From Nitrosopumilales archaeon CG_4_9_14_0_2_um_filter_34_16 (GTDB lineage: Archaea > Thermoproteota > Nitrososphaeria > Nitrososphaerales > Nitrosopumilaceae), in the NCBI GenBank assembly GCA_002788515.1, contig PFRJ01000008.1, positions 1 to 5,331 on the forward strand: a DNA stretch of 5,331 nucleotides, in the 5' to 3' direction. Position numbers and translations under genes: made by a program. Below are positions 1-3,672 of this stretch, piece after piece. Positions within the stretch are counted from its first letter, which is position 1, and each line of letters starts with the position of its first letter. The notes under the pieces are model-generated. The model ran no database searches. It worked only from the letters and a program-made list of their open reading frames with translations, and had not been told where the DNA came from.

Positions 1-93
1 GTTGGTTTCTCAAAAGGTGATTTCAGATACCAAGTTGGAGACTGGCTTACAATGTATGCTGCAAAAAAGATGGAAGTATCAAAGATCTTCTAA
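1..93 (+). CDS. C-terminal fragment of an unrecognised protein
   Basis: Frame 1 is open from the left edge to a TAA at 91-93 and encodes the last 30 residues of a protein, beginning VGFSKGDFRY and ending EVSKIF. The coding start lies outside the window. The fragment is mixed polar and aromatic with no membrane segment, so it looks like the end of a soluble protein. I do not recognise the family. The reading is supported by an oligo-T tract placed directly after the stop, the usual archaeal gene end. Its relation to the protease downstream is unclear; the 230-base gap with its own promoter argues for separate transcription. Confidence 0.6.
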   Translation, partial: VGFSKGDFRYQVGDWLTMYAAKKMEVSKIF

Positions 94-106
94 TTTTTTC
101 TTTTTT
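94..106 (+). terminator. Oligo-T terminator after the left-edge gene
   Basis: Two runs of six T separated by one C start directly after the TAA of the left-edge gene. Archaeal RNA polymerase terminates at such U-tracts without needing a hairpin, and none is seen here. Confidence 0.6.
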
Positions 107-272
107 AACTAAAACATCATAATACTGCATTGTATTGTATAATCAACAGGTTTAGAAAATGCATAAAAATGGTCAATCATCTCTTATATGGCTTTGTAAC
201 AAAATAATTTTTTAATTTTAAAACAAATTTTGATAGAGTGAATCATAAGAATTAATTTTTAAGAATTTCCTA

Positions 273-316
273 TTATAAGAACATTAGATCAATTTGGATT
301 GACTAAATTCTTATAA
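273..316. repeat. 9-bp inverted repeat overlapping the protease promoter
   Basis: TTATAAGAA (273-281) is matched by its perfect reverse complement TTCTTATAA (308-316), with 26 nt between. The right arm contains the TATA box of the protease gene, so a repressor bound to the arms could block TBP/TFB. Low sequence complexity means chance pairing is possible. The rest of the 107-327 gap is A/T-rich and shows no convincing gene. Confidence 0.4.
311..316 (+). promoter_or_regulatory. TATA box of the matrixin protease gene
   Basis: TTATAA is centred about 26 nt upstream of the ATG at 340, the spacing expected for a leaderless archaeal transcript. It is only about 14 nt from the upstream ATG at 328, which is one reason to prefer 340 as the start. 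Confidence 0.45.
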
Positions 317-339
317 ACTAATATGTTATGATAATAATA

Positions 340-927
340 ATGACTACAAAAATGAAAAAATCAATGATGAACAAACAACTTATGTCGGTATTAGTTATGT
401 TGACAATCATTCCTTTAGCAGGAACAGCTCTAGCAACTAACAGTAATGCTTGGTATTGGGTTGATGCAACTCAAACCTATGTTTGTACTAGTGATCTACA
501 AAATGGATTAACAGTTACGGGTAATGTTTCTATTTGTGCTGATGTATCTACAAGTGGAGATCGATGGGAAAATAATCCGGGAAGTAATTGGACTCTATCC
601 ACAAGTGGAACTGGTAATGATACTAATATTACAGCCGAAGATTTAGCAGCAGGAGATCTTGGTGTTACAAATTATGGCTATAATGGATCATACCAATTGG
701 TAGAAGCAAACATAGAAATCAATCAAAATGAAAGTTGGGGGGATGTTCTAGATGGTGATTCAACTAAACGTGACTTTCAATCAGTCATGACACATGAATT
801 TGGCCATTTAGCAGGATTATCTCATACTACTAATACTAGCTCAGTAATGTATGCAACTGTTGCAATAGGTGATGATAATAGACAACCAACATCCCATGAC
901 TTCGATCATATGGATGACAAGTATTGA
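340..927 (+). CDS. Secreted matrixin-like (M10-type) zinc metalloprotease
   Basis: Predicted exported endopeptidase of 195 aa. Residues 1-32 form a signal peptide: a lysine-containing start, a hydrophobic stretch (about 14-27) and a likely cleavage after the ALA at 30-32. The extended zinc site HEFGHLAGLSH spans residues 152-162: His152, His156 and His162 would bind zinc and Glu153 would be the general base. A Met-turn (SVMY, Met170) follows at the spacing typical of metzincins. The strand ANIEIN (123-128) resembles the strand before the active-site helix in matrixins. Cys49 and Cys66 could form a disulfide. No cysteine-switch propeptide (PRCGxPD) is visible, so the enzyme is small and apparently lacks that form of latency. 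An in-frame ATG at 328 is possible, but 340 fits the TATA box better. Start codons at 352, 364 or 367 would also leave a usable signal peptide. The substrate is unknown. The gene is one base from the next and probably co-transcribed with it. Confidence 0.88.
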   Translation: MTTKMKKSMMNKQLMSVLVMLTIIPLAGTALATNSNAWYWVDATQTYVCTSDLQNGLTVTGNVSICADVSTSGDRWENNPGSNWTLSTSGTGNDTNITAEDLAAGDLGVTNYGYNGSYQLVEANIEINQNESWGDVLDGDSTKRDFQSVMTHEFGHLAGLSHTTNTSSVMYATVAIGDDNRQPTSHDFDHMDDKY

Positions 928-928
928 T

Positions 929-1480
929 ATGACTAGAAAATTAATTCTGTTCTCTAGTTCAGCATTATTACTAGGATTAATATTTTCATTAGCTTTGGTT
1001 ATGAATAATCAAAATGATGAAATTGTTGGCGTATCTAGTAGTTATAGCTTTTCAGCCATTGAGCCTGAAGATGTTACAAAACTTGCTACAAGCGTTGTAC
1101 GTGGGACAATCATTGATCAAAAACAAGTGATAGACTATAAAGACAAGGAAACACAAGATGGTGAAATAAAGAAAGCATTCTTGAAAGTTCCCTCACAAAT
1201 CTACACAATTCAAACTGAAAATGTAATTAAAGGAGAAACAACTCCCAAAACATTTGAAGTAAAAATGAGAGGGGGTATAGTTGATGGAATTACATGGAAT
1301 GCTGGATTTGGTGAATATTCTCTTGGTGACGAAGTAATTCTAATCCTAGATAAAAAAGACCATAATAGTTTCTACCAGCCAGTTTCAGAGTTTTTTGGAG
1401 TATATCAAATTGAAGGTAATATGGCACTAAGCCAAGAGAGACAATTTACCGAAAGTGTCCTCTTAGAAAAACTTCAATAA
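929..1480 (+). CDS. Exported or membrane-anchored protein, possible NTR/OB-fold partner of the protease
   Basis: Protein of 183 aa with a hydrophobic N-terminal segment (about residues 4-25, LILFSSSALLLGLIFSLALV) after MTRK: a signal peptide or single membrane anchor, with the rest outside the cell. The domain runs ATSVVRGTIID (53-63), SQIYTIQTENVIKGE (89-103), VKMRGGIVDGI (111-121) and YSLGDEVILIL (130-140). The pattern 'V-RGT ... Y-V-VIKGE ... G--V-LIL' resembles small beta-barrel proteins of the NTR/TIMP-like OB type, and I recall similar proteins beside bacterial matrixins; that is a family impression, not a search result. There are no cysteines, so the N-terminal Cys that TIMPs use to chelate zinc is absent. 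ATG 929 follows the protease stop by one base, which indicates translational coupling. An ATG at 869 would overlap the protease and put 20 extra residues before the signal segment, so I rejected it. Confidence 0.8.
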   Translation: MTRKLILFSSSALLLGLIFSLALVMNNQNDEIVGVSSSYSFSAIEPEDVTKLATSVVRGTIIDQKQVIDYKDKETQDGEIKKAFLKVPSQIYTIQTENVIKGETTPKTFEVKMRGGIVDGITWNAGFGEYSLGDEVILILDKKDHNSFYQPVSEFFGVYQIEGNMALSQERQFTESVLLEKLQ

Positions 1481-1492
1481 TTTCTTTTTTTT
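1481..1492 (+). terminator. Oligo-T terminator of the protease operon
   Basis: TTTC followed by eight T begins directly after the TAA at 1478-1480. It is a typical archaeal U-tract terminator and runs straight into the TATA box of the next gene. Confidence 0.6.
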
Positions 1493-1499
1493 AAATATA
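1490..1499 (+). promoter_or_regulatory. TATA box of the secreted CKEGL-module protein gene
   Basis: TTTAAATATA is centred about 25 nt upstream of the ATG at 1519, and no Shine-Dalgarno sequence lies between. This fits a leaderless archaeal promoter and makes the downstream gene an independent unit. Confidence 0.55.
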
Positions 1500-1518
1500 A
1501 CAAAATCTCAAAGAAATT

Positions 1519-2172
1519 ATGAAAGTTCAATTATTATTTTTATTTGCATTAATTCCATTAATTTTTCCAAATGTTTTAGGTATGTGTGCACCCGAATATT
1601 TAGAACCGGGAGAACCATGTATGGATGTTTTTGGCACCTTAATCATAGAACCACATGAAGCTCAAATAGTAAATCTTGATGGACAGTTATTTCGTCTTAT
1701 AGGACCTTTTGCACTGGAACGAGAATCTGATGATAGAATTAGTTTAGATGGTGTGCTATTTACGCATCCTTCCTATCCAAATCCTCTAATATCTGATGGG
1801 CCTGTATCTGTGAAAATTACATTTGATGATGGAATGACCGAAAGTATTTCAAAAGTTGGTGCTCATTTACCCTTTATTGAATTTACAATACATCAAGATC
1901 CACAAGTAGGAGTTAGACAAAATGCTGATGGCACGTTTGATTTTTTGCTAAGTGTTGAAAATCAATTCATTTCCCCACTAAAACAGTTCAAGTTAGGAAT
2001 TGCAATAGATGAAATACGATGTAAGGAAGGATTACAACTTGCAATAAAAAATTCTAATGACAACCCAGTTTGTATCAAAGAAACTAGTATTGAAAAATTA
2101 TCCACACGTAATTATATTTCTGACTTGATAATAATAGGTTTCAAGCATCAATTACCTGAAATTGAAAACTAG
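1519..2172 (+). CDS. Secreted protein with C-terminal CKEGL...CIK module
   Basis: Protein of 217 aa whose function I cannot assign. Residues 1-21 are a clean signal peptide (MKVQ, hydrophobic to about 20, then G21-M22-C23). The mature part begins with CAPEYLEPGEPC (Cys23, Cys34). A middle region of predicted beta strands (about 36-160) has no recognisable enzyme motif. The C-terminal part, EIRCKEGLQLAIKNSNDNPV followed by CIKETSIEKLSTRNY (166-200), matches a short module that I recall at the end of many thaumarchaeal exported proteins (roughly C-EGL-L--K---G-P-CVK--TA-KL--RGW). Here the usual RGW end is RNY and 17 residues continue past it. Cys168 and Cys185 are probably paired. Its own TATA box and a hairpin after the stop suggest a single-gene transcript. 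I am sure that it is coding and exported, unsure of its role. Confidence 0.85.
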   Translation: MKVQLLFLFALIPLIFPNVLGMCAPEYLEPGEPCMDVFGTLIIEPHEAQIVNLDGQLFRLIGPFALERESDDRISLDGVLFTHPSYPNPLISDGPVSVKITFDDGMTESISKVGAHLPFIEFTIHQDPQVGVRQNADGTFDFLLSVENQFISPLKQFKLGIAIDEIRCKEGLQLAIKNSNDNPVCIKETSIEKLSTRNYISDLIIIGFKHQLPEIEN

Positions 2173-2198
2173 AGTTCAAACCTATTGGGATTTGAACT
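2173..2198 (+). terminator. Hairpin after the secreted-protein gene
   Basis: AGTTCAAA (2173-2180) and TTTGAACT (2191-2198) are perfect reverse complements with a 10-nt loop. CC and GG can extend the stem past a bulged A. It starts on the base after the TAG stop, so it may mark or stabilise the mRNA 3' end. A-rich rather than T-rich sequence follows, so it is not a standard terminator. Confidence 0.4.
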
Positions 2199-2230
2199 AA
2201 AAAGGATAAAAGCAAATTTTGTCATATAAT

Positions 2231-2419
2231 ATGAAAATGCCCTAGTCAACATCTGATATTCTAAGAAAGGCAATCAGAAAGGAACTATCACGTGGAGATG
2301 ATTATTCCACTACACAAAGAGACGAATTTCATGAAAAATTCTTGAATTCTCATCCTGATGTTACATGTGGCAGAACGCTGATAGTGAAAATTTTCAAGGA
2401 AATCTATGAAGAACTTTAA
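2231..2419 (+). pseudogene. Small reading frame broken by an amber codon
   Basis: From ATG 2231 the frame reads MKMP, then TAG at 2243-2245, then 57 further codons to TAA at 2417-2419. The part after the amber codon looks like a real small protein: STSDILRKAIRKELSRGDDY, then a charged stretch, one Cys (TCGRT), and a helical end IFKEIYEEL. No ATG, GTG or early TTG in frame could start it after the TAG, and a TAA at 2207-2209 closes the frame upstream. The simplest reading is a decayed gene with a nonsense mutation. Others are an unusual start codon, a sequencing error, or amber readthrough, for which nothing here gives support. I do not recognise a family. It lies in the gene-poor, repeat-bearing stretch, which fits decay. 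Confidence 0.4.
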
Positions 2420-2483
2420 CTAGCTATGAAAATCCACACAAACACCTATGAAAAAATCCCTATGAAAATACAATCCCTATGAA
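2404..2483 (+). repeat. Cluster of five CTATGAA repeats
   Basis: CTATGAA starts at 2404, 2424, 2446, 2460 and 2477, at spacings of 20, 22, 14 and 17. Most copies extend to CTATGAAA and are followed by ATCC within a few bases. The first copy lies in the end of the broken small reading frame. The spacing is too irregular for a CRISPR array; iteron-like protein binding sites or degenerate tandem duplication are possible. Confidence 0.55.
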
Positions 2484-2491
2484 ACCTATTG

Positions 2492-2526
2492 ATCATAGTG
2501 CCTGAGAATTACCTATCATAGTGCCT
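2492..2526 (+). repeat. 12-bp direct repeat ATCATAGTGCCT
   Basis: ATCATAGTGCCT occurs at 2492-2503 and again at 2515-2526, 23 bp apart. Both copies are preceded by ACCTAT. Each contains TCATAG, the reverse complement of the CTATGA core just upstream, so the whole stretch is built from direct and inverted copies of one 6-mer. Confidence 0.6.
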
Positions 2527-2541
2527 AGAACATCAAATAAC

Positions 2542-2573
2542 TACTTCGCACACCTAGGTAGGTGTACGAAGTA
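2542..2573. repeat. Near-perfect 15-bp palindrome with 2-bp centre
   Basis: The left arm 2542-2556 (TACTTCGCACACCTA) pairs with the right arm 2559-2573 (TAGGTGTACGAAGTA). The only mismatch is c2549 against a2566, and the centre is GG. Such a long, GC-richer palindrome in an A/T-rich gap is likely functional: an operator for a dimeric regulator, a hairpin in RNA, or the mark of a mobile element. It lies about 165 bp upstream of the phosphoesterase gene. Confidence 0.7.
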
Positions 2574-2616
2574 TGGTAAAATGGTGTGATACTTTGCTGA
2601 AAAAAATATTCGAACC

Positions 2617-2623
2617 TTTTTTT
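2617..2623 (+). terminator. T7 tract in the gene-free gap
   Basis: Seven consecutive T about 45 bp after the palindrome could stop any transcript entering from the left before the phosphoesterase promoter. No stable hairpin abuts it. The bases from here to 2707 show only a weak repeat (AATCTAGT at 2631 and 2663) and no gene. Confidence 0.3.
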
Positions 2624-2707
2624 ATTCACAAATCTAGTCCGAAATAATGCGTATTTCTTGACAATCTAGTTAATTCTACCTTGTTGAAATGTTTTCTATA
2701 GTGATGA

Positions 2708-2714
2708 TTTAATA
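2708..2714 (+). promoter_or_regulatory. Possible TATA box of the phosphoesterase gene
   Basis: TTTAATA is centred about 28 nt before the ATG at 2739, close to leaderless spacing. No Shine-Dalgarno sequence precedes the ATG. The surroundings are so A/T-rich that the exact box is uncertain. Confidence 0.35.
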
Positions 2715-2738
2715 GGCAATTTAATAAATTAAATTTTA

Positions 2739-3485
2739 ATGCAGATAGTTCAAATCTCTGATCTTCACGTAGGCTCTCAATTTTTACAAGAGAAATTTGA
2801 TATTTTGGTTAATGAGATCAATGAATTAAATCCAGACGTGATTGTAATTACTGGTGATTTAACCAATGAAGGACTCATGCATGAATATGAACAATGCAAA
2901 TCATTGCTAACAAAATTCAAAACAAAAAAAATTATTACTATTAGTGGAAATCATGATTATAGAAACACTGGTTATCTGTTGTTCAAAAAATTCTTCCCGT
3001 TTGATGCAATTAATGAGTTAAGCGATGATGTTGTTTTAGTTACAGTAGGAACTGCCAGACCTGACAGAAATGAAGGAGAAGTAGGATATAGACAAAATCT
3101 ATGGTTGGAACGAACCATGAAAAAATACAAAGATAAAGTAAAGATCGTAGCAATGCATCACCATCTGATTGCAATTCCTGATACTGGTTCTGATCAACTT
3201 ACTGTTGTTGATGCAGGTGATGTATTGAGAACTATTTTGGATTCCAAAGTTGACATCGTCTTGTGTGGACACAAACATCGACCATGGGCTTGGAATTTTA
3301 AAACACTCACAGTTGTAAATGCTGGAACTGCAACATCTGAACGAGTTCGTGGCTTTTTTGAAAATACTTACAACATCCTTACCATAACTGACAAAAAAGT
3401 ACAAGTTGATCTCAAAATTGTGGGTGGAAAGAGACTTCCTATTGATGAAATTGTTAATAATTACAGCCAATTTGGCGACGAGTGA
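2739..3485 (+). CDS. Calcineurin-like metallophosphoesterase
   Basis: Cytoplasmic hydrolase of 248 aa, full length for a compact member of the family. All motifs of the two-metal active site are present in order: DLH (Asp8, His10), GDL (Asp40), GNHD (Asn71, His72), HHH (140-142) and GHKH (His178, His180). The arrangement resembles CpdA-type class III phosphodiesterases, which cleave cyclic nucleotides or other phosphodiesters, but sequence alone does not fix the substrate; DNA, nucleotide or phospholipid-headgroup hydrolysis are alternatives. There is no signal peptide or membrane segment. The ATG is the first in frame and the protein begins directly with the first beta strand (MQIVQISDLH), so the start is firm. 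The gene stands alone between the repeat-rich gap and the tRNA, ending 33 bp before it, and is probably resident chromosomal sequence. Confidence 0.92.
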   Translation: MQIVQISDLHVGSQFLQEKFDILVNEINELNPDVIVITGDLTNEGLMHEYEQCKSLLTKFKTKKIITISGNHDYRNTGYLLFKKFFPFDAINELSDDVVLVTVGTARPDRNEGEVGYRQNLWLERTMKKYKDKVKIVAMHHHLIAIPDTGSDQLTVVDAGDVLRTILDSKVDIVLCGHKHRPWAWNFKTLTVVNAGTATSERVRGFFENTYNILTITDKKVQVDLKIVGGKRLPIDEIVNNYSQFGDE

Positions 3486-3486
3486 A

Positions 3487-3494
3487 TTTATTTA
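3487..3494 (+). promoter_or_regulatory. Possible TATA-like box of the tRNA gene
   Basis: TTTATTTA is centred about 28 nt upstream of the tRNA 5' end and just after the phosphoesterase stop. Archaeal tRNA genes use ordinary TATA/TFB promoters at this distance. Several other A/T stretches nearby could serve. Confidence 0.3.
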
Positions 3495-3518
3495 CAGATT
3501 AATTATAGGCATCTTTGT

Positions 3519-3602
3519 GCGGGGATCGCCTAGCTTGGTAGGGCGTGGGATTGCTAATCCCATGTCAGCAATGACTCGTGGGTTCAAATCCCTCTCCCCG
3601 CG
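3519..3602 (+). tRNA. tRNA-Ser (anticodon GCU)
   Basis: A complete type II cloverleaf can be folded. The 7-bp acceptor stem is GCGGGGA (3519-3525) with TCCCCGC (3595-3601), all paired. The D stem is GCC with GGC. The anticodon stem TGGGA/TCCCA encloses TTGCTAA, giving anticodon GCT at 3553-3555. The long variable arm GTCA-GCAA-TGAC (3564-3575) is the serine hallmark. The T arm has loop TTCAAAT (3583-3589). The discriminator is G3602, as expected for archaeal tRNA-Ser. CCA is not encoded and no intron is present. The T stem has a T-T mismatch (3579 against 3593). The gene decodes AGC/AGU and probably also served as the integration target of the neighbouring recombinase. Confidence 0.96.
3582..3602 (+). 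other. Candidate left attachment site in the tRNA 3' end
   Basis: Archaeal and bacterial tyrosine recombinases often use the 3' part of a tRNA gene as the crossover core and leave it intact at the end next to the integrase gene. Here the integrase starts 70 bp after the tRNA and reads away from it, the classical left end. The span given (T loop to discriminator) is the minimum guess; the core could start as far upstream as the anticodon. The right copy is not in the window. Confidence 0.35.
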
Positions 3603-3658
3603 CTTCTATTGTTAATGATAACCCACAATGAACAAAATTTGCCCCTTAAACCAAATCT

Positions 3659-3663
3659 GAGGT
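3659..3663 (+). promoter_or_regulatory. Shine-Dalgarno sequence of the integrase gene
   Basis: GAGGT lies 9 nt before the ATG at 3673, matching the archaeal 16S 3' end (CACCTC). It fixes the integrase start and contrasts with the apparently leaderless genes elsewhere in the window. GGTTAT (3661-3666) can pair with ATAACC (3618-3623). Confidence 0.6.
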
Positions 3664-3672
3664 TATAGAACA

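Noticed and set aside
159..215. 18-codon frame starting at ATG 159
   Set aside because: Low-complexity A/T-rich gap, no promoter at suitable distance and no protein-like pattern.
328..339. Longer protease start at ATG 328 (adds MIII)
   Set aside because: The TATA box at 311-316 is too close to 328 but ideal for a leaderless start at 340. The longer start is not excluded.
869..928. Upstream ATG that would lengthen the 929-1480 product by 20 residues
   Set aside because: It would overlap the protease catalytic-domain end by 59 bases and place polar sequence before the hydrophobic signal segment. ATG 929 sits one base after the protease stop, a typical operon junction.
2404..2526. CRISPR array
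   Set aside because: Repeat units are only 7-12 bp, spacing is irregular and no uniform spacers or cas genes are present.
3099..3470. 123-codon open frame on the minus strand
   Set aside because: It lies inside the phosphoesterase gene, whose motifs are complete, and its translation shows no recognisable domain.
3406..3615. 69-codon plus-strand frame across the phosphoesterase end and the tRNA
   Set aside because: It translates straight through the tRNA gene and overlaps a better-supported gene in another frame.
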